Assembly (NCBI RefSeq): GCF_002127325.2
Contig: NC_035435.2
Location: 109,970,517-110,034,516, forward strand
Reading direction: 5' to 3'
DNA length: 64,000 nt
From: Helianthus annuus
Taxonomy: Eukaryota; Streptophyta; Magnoliopsida; Asterales; Asteraceae
Shown here: one piece after another, positions 1 through 11,578 of the stretch
How the letters are laid out: every line of letters starts with the position of its first letter
Position numbering within the stretch: position 1 is the first letter of the stretch
Program-made: the position numbers and the translations under genes
The notes under the pieces: model-generated
Told to the model about the DNA's origin: nothing
What the model saw: only the letters and a program-made list of their open reading frames with translations
Database searches by the model: none

Positions 1-1397
1 AGCTATGTAAAGGATATTTATGGTATGTTTAACTTATGATCATATTCCGGAAGGTACGTCACTATATGAATCGGCGGACTTTCGCAGTTTGACGCAAATA
101 GTCCCTGCAGTCGAATAAACTTGATTTCAACACACCAAACCCTCCAAAACTTATTTCTAAGTTATGTATAGGTTATTTAAGGTATGTTAAGCCTATGTCA
201 CTGTTCCGGAGTGTTTGTTGCATTGAACTGATTACGTTTACGCATCAGTTCGCGTATAACTTTTTAGAAAGCGATTTAGAGCTCGAAATCGAACGAGAAT
301 TGATATGTGCATAAGATACACATTTTTATACAAATCCCAAGTATGAAACACAATATTTCATTGGTTTTGTATTTTTTTGATGGTCAAAGGGGCACAGATG
401 TCACAAAATGGGTCAGGTATACTCATAAAATTGCTAATTCGTCTGATTATCCTATTGTTGACGAGGGAATGAGCTTAGGAGGTTGAGTGTATACGGATTG
501 GAGTTCAAGGTATGTTTAAATTCGGAATTCGGAATTTAAAGTATATGGAAAGTAACATATGAGAAAAGTAATCATCTAGCACCTAGTACTCGTTCTTGAC
601 ACTATGAAACCCATGGGGGTTTAAATGTTTTCATGGGTTAAAGTACCCATTAGAATCGTAACGAGAGTTAAGTAACATATATTATATATTTTCGCATAAC
701 GAACCCCTCAAAGCCTATTTCTAAGCTATGTAAAGGATATTTATGGTATGTTTAACTTATGATCATATTCCGGAAGGTACGTCACTATATGAATCGGCGG
801 ACTTTCGCAGTTTGACGCAAATAGTCCCTGCGATCGAATAAACTTGATTTCAACACACCAAACCCTCCAAAACTTATTTCTAAGTTATGTATAGGTTATT
901 TAAGGTATGTTAAGCCTATGTCACTGTTCCGGAGTGTTTGTTGCATTGAACTGATTACGTTTACGCATCAGTTCGCGTATAACTTTTCAGAAAGCGATTT
1001 AGAGCTCGAAATCGAACGAGAATTGATATGTGCATAAGATACACATTTTTATACAAATCCCAAGTATGAAACACAATATTTCATTGGTTTTGTATTTTTT
1101 TGATGGTCAAAGGGGCACAGATGTCACAAAATGGGTCAGGTATACTCATAAAATTGCTAATTCGTCTGATTATCCTATTGTTGACGAGGGAATGAGCTTA
1201 GGAGGTTGAGTGTACACGGATTGGAGTTCAAGGTATGTTTAAATTCTGAATTCGGAATTTAAAGTATATGGAAAGTAACATATGAGAAAAGTAATCATCT
1301 AGCACCTAGTACTCGTTCTTGACACTATGAAACCCATGGGGGCTTAAATGTTTTCATGGGTTAAAGTACCCATTAGAATCGTAACGAGAGTTAAGTC
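1..1397. repeat. Tandem repeat, two 723-bp units
   Basis: The sequence from 1 to about 674 recurs at 724-1397 with a constant offset of 723 and only a handful of substitutions, for example CAG/GAT near 115/838 and T/C near 266/989. Homology stops abruptly after 1397. Inside each unit a segment of about 70 nt (around 145-212) is a diverged copy of the unit junction (697-770); both contain a TTATTTCTAAG-like or CTATTTCTAAG core, a GGTATGTTAA-like stretch and TTCCGGA. The array therefore has an internal sub-repeat. No open frame is supported. It may be LTR- or satellite-derived; its origin is not established. Confidence 0.9.
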
Positions 1398-4123
1398 CTT
1401 AGAAGATGTAACTTAGTATTTTGACAAATAACCACTAGATTATCATCAAAGGTTTGGTTACTATGGATATTATATATTATATATTTTATATAGTATATAT
1501 CATAAATTTTAGTCCAATAATATAACAAGATTATCCCCTAAGAGTCTGCAAGTCCCATCGATAGCTTATAACGGCTAGTTTGAAATTAAAAGCAATATGA
1601 CAGTTGTGATCAACTATCACATCCGCCATAACGGGGGCAATTATTAGGGCCTAAGTTTTATTTATTATGGATCCCATATTCTGAGGCATATTCTGGATAA
1701 ATTATCCTTAATGTGTAATACGGGACCTTAGAGGATCAAGGATCCTTAATGTTTACTATAGTTACTAATAATTGTTCTTGATGTTTTCTTATGTTTATAT
1801 GCATGGAAACTAAGTGGTAGACCAAGTCAAAGCTGGAATATCGCTAAGGATTCATTGGAAGTTTGCACATGCTTATTCCTCAAACGGTTATGGGAGAGGG
1901 CGTGGGTCTAGCAAGAATATCGCACTTAATTGTTATTTTTATATTCAAATGGGTTGATCAAGTAACACAGACACATACACATAATACACATTGAGTATAC
2001 ATCACTAAACACTCTCGGCAAACACACACTCATCATTGTACCAAACTTGATCAATTTCCAAAGTTGTATTTAATTTTACTAAGCTGATATACTTGGTGGT
2101 TGATAGTTTTCACCACCCGAGGTTTTTATGCCGGTGATCTACTAGTGATCAAGGACTTTTTCTTGTACAAATCCTTGTGTTCATTCTACATTTCAAGTTT
2201 TGTAATCATTGTATTCATACAAGCACTCTATCTCACAAATAGATTTGGTTACATTATCCTTAGCGTGATTTTTGACCAAAACAATTTTCTTTTAAAATTT
2301 GTTAAAAGATCGTCACACCTTCGTCAAGGAGCACGAATGTAAACTACTAGTTTAAAATAAGAATAAAAAATAAATACGAAGATGCATGATACTACGTGTC
2401 CATGCTATCGATCTGGCCTATCTGGCTCTCTATGTGCTAAAAAGTTATATTTTCCATCAACAAATTTATATTTATATTTATATTTATATTTATATATACT
2501 ACAAACATGATGAAGGGGAATAGTGTCAGGCAGCTGCCTGACACTTCCTATTGGTCCAGCCAAATTACGATTTTGTCTTGTTTAAATTTACAGTTTTGTC
2601 ATTGGTTTTGTTTTTCCCACTCCCAGCTAAATTGTGATTTGGTCCCCCAGTTCAAATTTACATTTTTGCCATCACTTTTCTTTTTTTCTCTGTCAAATTA
2701 CGATTTTGCTCTCAGTGTAAAACTATAGTCATGCCATCGTTTTATTCTTTTTTTTTACAAAACTATGGTAGTGTTTTGTTTTAATTGGTTGAGTCGATGT
2801 AATTTTTTTTTAGATTGTGTTATAAGTAGTATATACACCTAACCGAAAGATAGATGTACATACTATGAAAGAGAAATATTCGACTTAGTGCCCCGTAATA
2901 CGAGCGGACAAAATCTAGTATGCATTTAATAAACTTCTTTTAATATATTTTATATTTGGGAATAATAATAATAAAATAATAAAAACTACATTGCCGAGTA
3001 ATCTACTCTAAAGAATACAAGGGGGGACTACGTGTAACGTAGATAGAAATTATGCATTAAATATTTGAATATGCTATTGTACTCTATTGTCCTTTTCTTC
3101 GATAAGATGGCAGCAGTCATACTAGATTCCAGAGGGACCACCCTTCACCCCCACCAACATATTCCCAACACATTGGTGAATGATGCATTTTGATTGTTTC
3201 TATTAGATGCATTGATTGTTTTTATCGGATTCAACTCCTATAACACGATATGAAATAAAAGAAATTTGTCGTTCGAAAAAAAAAAAAAAAAAAAACATCT
3301 TTCTTATATTCTATAAGTGGAGGAAACTCCTATAAGCGGTAAGCCGTATTTTTTTTTTTTCATTAATAATTAATAGGAGTAGATTAGTTTACGGTTAAAA
3401 TTTTTTATAAAAAAAGTTTTCTTCAATTTTCAACAAATAATGATTGGTAGTTTTGTTGGGACTAAAATCAACCCCATGCTCTTGTATGATCATTCTCACA
3501 CCAACATACTGAATTATCACCAGAGGGTTTTTGTCTATTTGTGTTACTTTGTCTTTTACTTTGACATCACCCTCCACGTTTGTGCGCCTGCATGACTTTT
3601 GGCTTCTTTCTTTCCTTTAAATATCTTAGTTACAAAAAACTTCATTCATAACTTAGGGCAATTGCCAACATTTAGTGTAGAAATTTAAATATAAAAAATA
3701 ATAACAAAAAAAATCTCTACTACATAGAATCTGATATTTTGTTTGATTGTGAATAGAGAAGGTTGAGCTTCATATTGATCTGGCTTCTGGCTTGTTTCTT
3801 GGTATGATTCTTGGCTATAAAGTTGTATTTGATTGAATTTTAATGTCTACTTTTAGTTGTATGGTTGTGTATTATTGCTGGAGCTTCATGGGTGTGGATC
3901 TTTCTTGTTAAAAACCTGTTCTTTTTTGGTGGGTTTTGAGCAGAAATTGTTCACTTATTGTAGATACTTGTCATTTATGGTTTTTATGTGCAAGAAAGCC
4001 TCATATTTTGAGTAAAACTGAATCTTTTTTTATGTATCTGATTTGCAGCTTAGATTTGTGTATCAGTTGTTGCTGGTGGTGGTTTGGATCTTTACCATTA
4101 AAGGTATGCTTTCTTTTATACAG
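1398..4123. other. Gene-free AT-rich stretch
   Basis: I see no supportable gene. The stretch holds an AT-only tract (about 1466-1505), a TTTATA-type hexamer microsatellite (about 2466-2495), a perfect 24-bp palindrome (2522-2545) and a 20-nt poly-A run (3276-3295). The part from about 1530 to 2350 has the look of a decayed LTR, but I could not find both boundaries. Short open frames here have no recognisable product. Confidence 0.5.
2522..2545. repeat. Perfect 24-bp palindrome
   Basis: The left arm AGTGTCAGGCAG is followed directly by its exact reverse complement, with no loop. No flanking repeat or element boundary was recognised. Confidence 0.9.
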
Positions 4124-4446
4124 AGTTAAATACCATTTTAGTACCTGTGGGTCATTTTTCTGTCAAAGCTTTCATTTTTCGCCTGTGTGTTCAAAAAGGT
4201 GAAGTCACGGTTGCCATTTTAGTCCTTGGGTTAACTTAATCCATTTTTTCTGTTAACGAGAAGGGAAATTCGGTCATTTTATATGGCCGAATTGCCCTTC
4301 TCGTTGACAGAAAAAATGGATGAAGTTAACCTAGTGGACTAAAATGGCGACGGTGAAACCTTTTTGGACCCACAGGCAAAAACTAAAACCTTTGGACTAG
4401 ACTTGCAAAATGGCTCAAACCACATGGACTAAAATGACATTTAACT
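4124..4446. mobile_element. Foldback MITE
   Basis: The termini are inverted repeats: AGTTAAATACCATTTTAGT at 4124-4142 against 4428-4446, with two mismatches. The interior continues as an imperfect foldback, with a strong central hairpin around GAGAAGGG...CCCTTCTC (about 4258-4303). The string CTTTTATA lies just outside both ends (4113-4120 and 4447-4454), three bases off the left terminus, so the target duplication is plausible but imprecise. There is no coding capacity. The superfamily is unassigned; hAT-like is possible. Confidence 0.75.
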
Positions 4447-5975
4447 CTTTTATATATAATTTGAACTTTTTAATTGATTCTTCAGAACTATGATAAAACT
4501 TGAAGTTAGTTATATTAAGTGTAAATCTTTGATCAACTGGTTGGTTGGTGATTCTTGAAGTGATCCAAAGAACCTTGTAGTGGGTACCCTTTTGCTGTGT
4601 AGATCTTTGTTTGAACATGATTTACGAATGGCCAAAATGAGCCACCCCTTGACTCAGCTTGTGTCAATTACTTCGACTCATGTAGACGTGTCTCTCTGTT
4701 TTTGGTTTTAACACGATAAAAAATGTTTGGTACACATAAGGTAGCACATATGTTATTTAATGTGTAGTCGTGTACACAATAATTTTATTCGTCTGAGAAT
4801 CACCTTCCCTTGTAACATTAAAACTAAACACTTAAAGTAAAACTTGAAGCAAACCAACTTATGAAAGTTAGAATGCATTATCAATCTTAGCCCTCCACTT
4901 TATTTTAACTGAGTGTGTGGCAGAATGCCATTGATTAATGTCATACAAGCCGACCGATACATGTTTATGAAAAAACAGTCAGTTCCAGTTTGCACAAGTG
5001 ATCTTTTCTTAGAGAACTTGCATTTATCAAATGTCACGCGACGTGTAATCTCAAGCACTTTTTGAAAATTGGTAAAAATGAAGCATGGTATGGATTGAAC
5101 AAGTCATTCAGTTTAGAAAAATCACAAGTGAGTTATGTAACTTTGCAAGCTTGGTTTGTCAAAGCGCGACTCAATTAAACATGCAAGTTGTTAAGTCTAA
5201 CCATATATAGTAGGTATAAGCTTGGTTTGAGTCATTTTTAGATCGAATTACAAACATGTTTAGCTAAATGGGTCTTTTTTTTCAACATGGAGGGTTCGCG
5301 GATTGTACCATTTAACCCATTTATTTTATATTTTTAGAAAATGTATTTTATGTAGTAACTTAAACTATTAGGGTATTTTATAAATAAGTTGGAATTACTT
5401 AAACAAAATTGCTACAAAAACAAGTAAAAACTAAAAAGAAAAATTTAATTTTAGTATGTAAATAAATTTAGATAAATTTCTTTCTATGGGTTGAAAAACT
5501 CTTGTTCGTCTCAGCCCACGAATACATATGTCGTGTTCAGGTTCAAACATCTGACACGATTTCGTGTTCGACCCACTAACATCACGTGTGTAACATGCCA
5601 GCTTTTACCCTTTAATAACAATATATATTTTTCAGGCCTCCCATCCCTATTCCTATCTCTTTAACTTTTGTCTTCTTTGTCTTGCTTCTGGTTTTGGCCT
5701 TCATTCTTTCTAATGTGCTACAAATAGATCTTCCCCCTTTCTTAGACAACATCATAAAATTCGCTTCAAGATTCATTTCGTTAGACGTTTTACTTCACGT
5801 GTTTCAAATTTTTCGACCTCAAGATTATCTTCCAATGATCTCCAATTCGCCTTTTCGTTCACTTTTTAGTTTAAATTTTCTGTTTTGATTAGCATTAAGC
5901 AGGTTCACTAGCTGATATTGACATGGGCTTTCCAAAGTACTCATATCAAGTAATGGTGAATTCAGGCTCTCAAGA
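4447..5975 (+). other. Upstream region of the At1g01500-like gene
   Basis: No gene was found. The stretch presumably contains the promoter and 5' UTR of the gene that starts at 5976/6003, but I could not fix a TATA box or a transcription start. Two short out-of-frame ATGs (5923 and 5953) precede the start codon. If the leader is unspliced they would be upstream ORFs; a TTCAG just before 5967 would also allow a leader intron. Confidence 0.4.
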
Positions 5976-8900
5976 ATGGGGCTTCATCTTTTAGAAAAGA
6001 TCATGGACACTCCAACCCGTTTAGAAAACGGCTACAACGGGCCAACCCACAACTCCTATTACCAACACAGCCCAAAGTCATCTCTAGCATGGCTAGATTT
6101 AAGAGTTTTCTACATTAGAATTAGCAAATGTGACATCAACAATGAATCAACACCCGAGTATCTCACACTTAACCATGTCCCACTTAACCGCGATACTTTA
6201 CTAGAAGTTAATGGTGCTAGAACTAGTATATACTCGGACGGAGTAACAACCCTTTTAAGAAGAGACCGAATAGACAAAAAATCCGAGGAAGTTACATTTG
6301 TTAGTACAGACAGTCTTAGGACGACAGGAAGTTTGAAGTTTGAGGTGTTTGATAAGGATGTTCTTCTAGTTTCGGGTGTTTTTGATTTGTGTCATGGTAA
6401 TGGAATGCATGGTGAGTCGAGTGGTTATGTTTCGAAATGGAGAATGGAATGTGAGACGGATATGGTTGCTGGACACGGGTTTTTGAAAGGGAAGCATAAT
6501 ATGGGGCTTGAGTTGGATCCGCCGTCGATTGAGGTTTGTTCGGCGGGTAGTTTTGCTGGTGACCCGATAATATTGACGAAAACTTTACAACTTAGTTGTA
6601 GAAAGAAGCAAGCAAAGAAAGGAGTTCTTGAAGCTATACCAGAAAATGAAACAATGGCAAATGAAGATGAAGGTTCCTCATCTGGCTCTAGCCTTGTTTT
6701 GAAGGTACGTTCTTGTTATGTTTTTATTTTTATTTATGAATAATTTGTATATTTATATATTTATATCGTTTATATGGTACTAAGTTGAAGTAAATGTAAT
6801 TTGTGAGGTTTTAAGCATTTGATAACACAACAGGCGATTTTTCAAAACTATTTAGGTCTTGACACAGAATCAAGCAGAAACAAAGAAAAAGGAACAAAAC
6901 TATAAGTTTTCTAAATTAATACAGTCGTTATATTAAGTTCGTACTGTTATTATATTTTTGGTAGGTATTGTTCAATCTTAGGAGTTCAAAATTAATAGTT
7001 TAGAATTTTTTTTTTTGAACGGCAAATTTGGATCACTGACGGACCACTGGACCACACCAATTCAGGAGAAAACCCAATAAACATGGAAAAACGCCCTTGT
7101 GAGAATCGAACCCAGGATATTGGTCCCAAAGCCTTATCACACCACTAAGATGCCACTAGGCTATAAAGCCATGGGCAATAGTTTAGAATTAGAATTAAGG
7201 TTAAATACCTAATTCAATAGGGTGGTGTTATTGGGACATCACTATTAGAAGTGACGGGCTCGTATGTCATACACGTTCTGCTTGTGAGTAGTTTAAGCTC
7301 GAGCTCGGCTCGGGTCTGCTCGTTTACTATTTATTTAATAATTATTGATTATTTATATATGTTAATATTCATAAATTTAATATATAAGATGATATATGGT
7401 GTTTAGTTTTTGTCTTGTCATATTTTTATATATAATAATTATTATAATATAATGAGTTTTGTGAAGGCAAAAGTTGTACCACTAAACTAGGGCCATTCAA
7501 ACCGCTTGTTGCTCGTCCCTTGCTCGACGCTCGTTCGGAAATTGCTCGGAAGATGCTCGTTCGCTTTGACGCTCGGTTGTAAACGAGCCGCTCGGCTCAG
7601 TTCGGCTCGAATTATTAGTTTTAATTAGTATATATACATATACACATACATATATAAACATGTATATACACAAATATAAATTATAAATATATATACACAC
7701 ACATACATACTTACTTAAAAATAGATTACATTTATAGTATTATATATACCACGCTATTAGATTTTTGTCCACTATATACAAATTTACAACTATATCTATA
7801 CGTACTAGCCCAATCACGCAAATAAAAAATTAATATCAAATCTAAAAGTTAAACCCTAAACCAATAAACGACAGTCTGATCATCGCCTTAATGTTTCATG
7901 CCGTTACCCTAAGTCGATCGTCTCCTGCTCTTAACGTCATTGTTCGTGCAATATTATCATCGTCTCGTCGGCCACAACATTGTTATTCATAATAAAAATT
8001 TTATGCCATGAAATGTTTCTGTTTTAGTTAAAGACATAAAAACTTGAGACCCAACATTGTCTCTATCTCTCGAACTTCGCTCTACGCTCACTCGGAATAT
8101 TTACTGCTCGGAAAATGCTCACTTGATTTGAGGCTCGGTTTTAAATAAGCCGCTCCGCTCGGCTCGGTTTGTAAACGAGCCAAGCATGAGCAAAGGTCCG
8201 CTCGGCTCGTGAACAACCCTACACTAAACCACTAATAAGGTCGTCTAGATTCATAACCTCAATATGTAAAGCAAGGGCTCGAGGTCTTATGTTTCTTTAA
8301 CGACAAATCACTTTATATCTATATGTAAAGAGTCAGGAAGCCAGTCGCTGAAAAGCCTACAAGCTCCTCTTATGTTAAATGAACTTTGATATAACCTTAA
8401 ATTTGATTCAAATTTTTTAACGAGTCAGTTTCAAATACCTCACACGAGTTATTTGACTTTTAAACCGTAATGGGACCGACAAGAACACTACTTTTAACCC
8501 CATAGAAAATTGTTTGCCTTTTGGGAGTGAAGACAAGTGCTTCACATGTAACGAGGTTCTGTAACCTTATCTTGATGAGGGTCCGGACCAGCATGGCTTC
8601 TGGCACTTGTTTCCATGTTCAATAATGAATGCCTTACAGCAGGTTAACGGACACGGAGTGGGTTCGAGTTAAACTCTTCAAATTTTACCAAAATGTGTTA
8701 CTCGTAAATTCTGAACTGAACCACTAACTACAGTTTTGAGAAACGACAAAACCATTTGGCTATTACTAGCTTCTTAAACTATAAATATTTTAGGTATGCA
8801 CAATTGCATACTAAGTTAAGGAATATAGACAAGAGGTCTGGCTCAACCATTTTGGTAGCCTAAAGCGAATTAAAATAGCCTAAAGCGAATTAAAAATTTA

Positions 8901-9718
8901 AGACCTTTTTTCCAAAAAAAACACTATTTGAGAAAAACTCTCCTTTATCCGGGCTTGGGACCGGCAAAATAAACTAAAAGGTTTATTGCTGGCGAAGTTA
9001 ATTTAATTTTTTTTGTATTTTTATATATTTTTTTGTATGTGTAAAGATAAGTTTAGCCGAGTCCAAATATCATATATATATTTTTTTTAAAGTTGGAAGC
9101 CCTATTAATTTGGAGGCTTAAAGCCCAAGCCTCAAAATACTTGATCCTTGATAGACAAACACGTAGGATTCCCGAACTGTTAAATCAGGTTTTCTTTTCA
9201 AACGAAAACTGAACCACATAAATCTCGAATCGGCTAATATGCTTGGATTTAGGTGATTCAATCGGTTTCAAAGTGTGCATGAAAAACTTTTTGACAATTT
9301 AAAATTTTCCTCTTTTGAATTAAAATTTTCTGCTCAAAATGAAATAGTTAAATGATTGTTATATGTTTACATAGTGATATAATATTTCTACCAAATTTGT
9401 TGGATTAGTAATAGACTAATAGGTTACCTTGCTTCTCCTGCTTGTTAACTCATTTCTTGTTTGTTTATGTCATTTTGCTTGATGATCATGAAGGACCAAG
9501 ATTACCCGAGGTACAAGCCGGAACACGAGCATCATAGTCTTTACCCGAGAATGGAGTACTATGAAAATGAAGATGGGGAATTATCATGGTTCAACGCTGG
9601 CGTGAGAGTGGGTGTCGGGATTGGTTTAAGTGTTTGTCTAGGGGTCGGGATTGGTGTTGGGTTACTAGCCCGAACCTACCATCGTACAACTAGAAACTTT
9701 GCAAGGCGGCTTATTTGA
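5976..9718 (+). CDS. Conserved plant protein, At1g01500 family (two exons)
   Basis: Exon 1 runs 5976-6704 and exon 2 runs 9494-9718; the intron is GT(6705)...AG(9493) in phase 0. The joined frame gives 317 residues, or 308 from the second Met at 6003. From memory the Arabidopsis At1g01500 protein is of similar length (about 327 aa) and resembles this one along its whole length. Conserved stretches are WLDLRVFYIRIS near the N-terminus, LLRRDRIDKKSE and VTFVSTDSLR in the middle, and PIILTKTLQL before the exon junction. Exon 2 encodes SWFNAGVRVGVGIG followed by a glycine-rich hydrophobic segment, probably one membrane-spanning helix close to the C-terminus, and a short basic tail. The biochemical role is unknown: Arabidopsis homologues have been labelled erythronate-4-phosphate dehydrogenase family, but I see no dehydrogenase motif. 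The Met at 6003 aligns better with what I recall of the family start. The intron is inflated by three mobile elements, but its splice sites and both exons look intact. Confidence 0.88.
7008..7176 (-). mobile_element. tRNA-derived SINE in intron
   Basis: This is a short retroposon inserted in reverse in the intron of the At1g01500-like gene. Read on the minus strand it has a box A (TAGCCTAGTGG, 7153-7163), a box B (GGGTTCGATTCTC, 7101-7113) and a terminal poly-A, seen as T(11) at 7006-7016. It is flanked by a perfect 14-bp target duplication, AATAGTTTAGAATT, at 6994-7007 and 7177-7190. The pol III promoter boxes, A-tail and target duplication together identify a SINE. The tRNA of origin is not clear. 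Confidence 0.88.
7488..8221. mobile_element. Non-autonomous hAT element, GCTCG-rich
   Basis: The termini are TAGGG...CCCTA, and the first 18 bases form an imperfect inverted repeat (TAGGGccaTTCA against TAGGGttgTTCA). A perfect 8-bp duplication, CACTAAAC, flanks the element at 7480-7487 and 8222-8229. An 8-bp duplication with TAGGG ends fits the hAT superfamily. Both subterminal regions are packed with GCTCG/CGAGC words (about 7510-7610 and 8085-8210). No transposase frame is present. It lies in the intron of the At1g01500-like gene. Confidence 0.88.
8833..9150. mobile_element. Decayed hAT-type MITE in intron
   Basis: A perfect 8-bp duplication, ATAGACAA, at 8825-8832 and 9151-9158 brackets 318 bp. 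The left end (GGCTCAACCATTTT, about 8840) matches the reverse complement of the right end of the element at 10725-11079, so the two belong to one family inserted in opposite orientations. The terminal repeats are eroded. Confidence 0.75.
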
Positions 9719-10181
9719 CATGGGTTTTTACAATTCTACCCCTAGACGACACAAGTGCAAGTGCACCCGCTTTAGAAGTTTTGGTTGAAATCCGTGGAGT
9801 TTTAAAGTAGTTGGTCTCGTAGTTGTAGGTTAGTTACTAACAGGGTTGGTGTTGTCGTCATGTAAATAGCTATGATCTGTCGTGGTTCTTAGTTGTTTTG
9901 GTGTACGTCTTTGGTCACCCTCTTTGTTTTTTACTTTTGTCACCAAATGGTCAATAGGAATAAGGTTTCGTCGATGGAAGTCTGTTTTCTATACGAATTA
10001 TCAAAATAATATAGACCGCCCATTTGATAGCTTTGTTCCAAAATATAACAATTTCTTTTTGTTCTTAATGCTACAAATAATCTTTTTAAACGAAAAAGTT
10101 ATTATTTATAGAAAATGTACTTGGACTTAATTTTATGTCATTGCTCATATGCTTATGGCAAAATCAAAGAAAAAAAAATGG
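9719..10181 (+). other. 3' flank of the At1g01500-like gene
   Basis: No gene was found. The stretch follows the stop codon at 9716-9718 and probably includes the 3' UTR. No poly-A site could be fixed with confidence. Confidence 0.4.
10170..10178 (-). terminator. Pol III T-run terminator of the tRNA-Glu gene
   Basis: Nine A on the plus strand read as T(9) on the minus strand, four bases downstream of the tRNA 3' end. This is the usual RNA polymerase III termination signal. Confidence 0.85.
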
Positions 10182-10253
10182 TTCCATTGCCGGGAATCGA
10201 ACCCGGGTCTCCTGGGTGAAAGCCAGATATCCTAACCGCTGGACGACAATGGA
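10182..10253 (-). tRNA. tRNA-Glu (anticodon TTC)
   Basis: This is a complete 72-nt tRNA. The acceptor stem TCCATTG (from 10253) pairs perfectly with CAATGGA, and A at 10182 is the discriminator base. The T-arm GGGTTCGATTCCC is intact and the D-arm region CAGCGGTTAGGA matches plant tRNA-Glu. The anticodon TTC is at 10218-10220, position 34-36 of the tRNA. There is no intron. A T-run terminator follows. It looks like a functional nuclear gene that delivers glutamate to GAA codons. Confidence 0.95.
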
Positions 10254-10724
10254 TTGATGTGCTGGTTACCTATTTTTTGTTATAACAATATGAGTTAGGT
10301 TGCATGGATTTAATAGGCAATTTATTGTTTCATCTATAATCTTGATCAATGAAACGTACATAACTTCTTACATTACTTGCTTAACAAAATAATTAGTACA
10401 GTAAGGTTGGTATAAAATAGACACTTTTTTATTTGTACTATTTAAATTTCTCTATAGATACACTTACTTTTACAAGTTTTTCTTTAATCAAATTATATAG
10501 TATCATATCATACCTAGAATATACAGTTTCTTTTAGTCATTCTTGTTCTTTTGCACCCATCTTCATAATCCGTTTGACCATAGGACAACTTCTTCTTTTG
10601 CACCCATCTTCATACTTCGCTCGACCATAGGACATCTGACTGAGTGACTTCCACTCCAAAAGTTCTACGTTTGGCCTACCCATGTATTGGTGGTTTAGTT
10701 TTGACATCTCACAAACACAATTGA

Positions 10725-11079
10725 ATCAGGGCCGACCCAAGGGTAAGCCAAATGAGCCTTGGGCCTTGGGCCACCAAAACTATAGGGCCTCCACAATTAT
10801 TTGATGAAACCACAGTCCATTTATAAAAGATTTAGAGTGTAGGTTATCAACAGATTGATGGTTGATAGTGTAGTGGTTTTGTGTATGTATTGATGTTGGT
10901 GAGACCCGGATTCGAATCCCTGGTTCACCATTTTTTTCTTGTTTTTAAATTTTAACACAATCTTTCAAATAATTACACTTGGGCCCTTCAAGTTTCACTT
11001 TCAATCACATACATTTTTTTGGAAAAACGTCACAAGATTTTACTTCGCCTTAGGTCACTAAAATGGTTGAGCCGGCCCT
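10725..11079. mobile_element. hAT-type MITE carrying a tRNA-like segment
   Basis: The left end CAGGGCCGACCC (from 10727) and the right end GGCCGGCTC when inverted (ending 11079) resemble each other and the hAT terminal consensus CAGGG. The 8-mer ACAATTGA lies outside both ends (10717-10724 and 11080-11087), two bases off the left terminus. A relative sits inverted at 8833-9150. Inside, 10866-10930 looks like a tRNA (listed separately). It has no coding capacity. Confidence 0.75.
10866..10930 (+). other. tRNA-like segment inside the MITE
   Basis: A box A-like TAGTGTAGTGG and a perfect T-arm-like GGATTCGAATCC are followed by a run of T (10931-10937), with TGGTGA...TCACCA pairing near the end. 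It resembles a decayed tRNA or the head of a SINE, not a functional tRNA: no normal anticodon arm can be drawn. Confidence 0.55.
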
Positions 11080-11087
11080 ACAATTGA

Positions 11088-11578
11088 AAGAAAATTTGGA
11101 TGATATTTTTAATGGTAGGCACGTCATATTCTGCTTTGTTATTTTCTCCATGGTTTGCCATTTAGATTTTAAACTGATCATTATAGCTTATAAAACCTTT
11201 ACACTATACAACCCAGTGTAGTGGTTGACACCCCAGCCCTCAAGCCACCTCACCACCTTTGCCTCCACCTAACTAAAACGCAACGGGGCACCAAGCCACA
11301 TCACCATCTTCAGCCCCTTTGGCCGCCACCCCCATTAACGCCTCCTTGCCCCTCACCTACCGTCCACTTAATTTCCATATTCAATAAAAAATATTATGCC
11401 TCATGACTTAATTTATCTTTTTGTTTATTTTATTATAACATTGTTTTAATAAAGTTGTTTATTAAACTACTACACACTTTACGAGGTTTAGTTACTTAAA
11501 GCCTTATTACATATATCTACTATAACGTGACATGAGCTTTTTCACTTTCTAGTTTAAAAGAATATCGATAATGACCTT
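11088..11578. other. Gene-free flank left of the CACTA element
   Basis: No gene was found. A C-rich patch (about 11231-11370) gives a short open frame with no recognisable domain. Confidence 0.4.

Noticed and set aside
2100..2342. 80-residue frame possibly part of a Copia element
   Set aside because: No protease, integrase or RT motif; the surrounding sequence looks LTR-like, but boundaries cannot be found.
3276..3295. Poly-A run as the tail of a retroposon
   Set aside because: No matching target duplication or upstream element body was found.
7497..7700. 67-residue minus-strand frame
   Set aside because: Product of the GCTCG-rich hAT subterminal repeat followed by a TA/CA-rich tract.
5976..9718. 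Naming the host gene erythronate-4-phosphate dehydrogenase
   Set aside because: That label is attached to the Arabidopsis family in some annotations, but I see no nucleotide-binding or dehydrogenase motif; only the family resemblance is supported.
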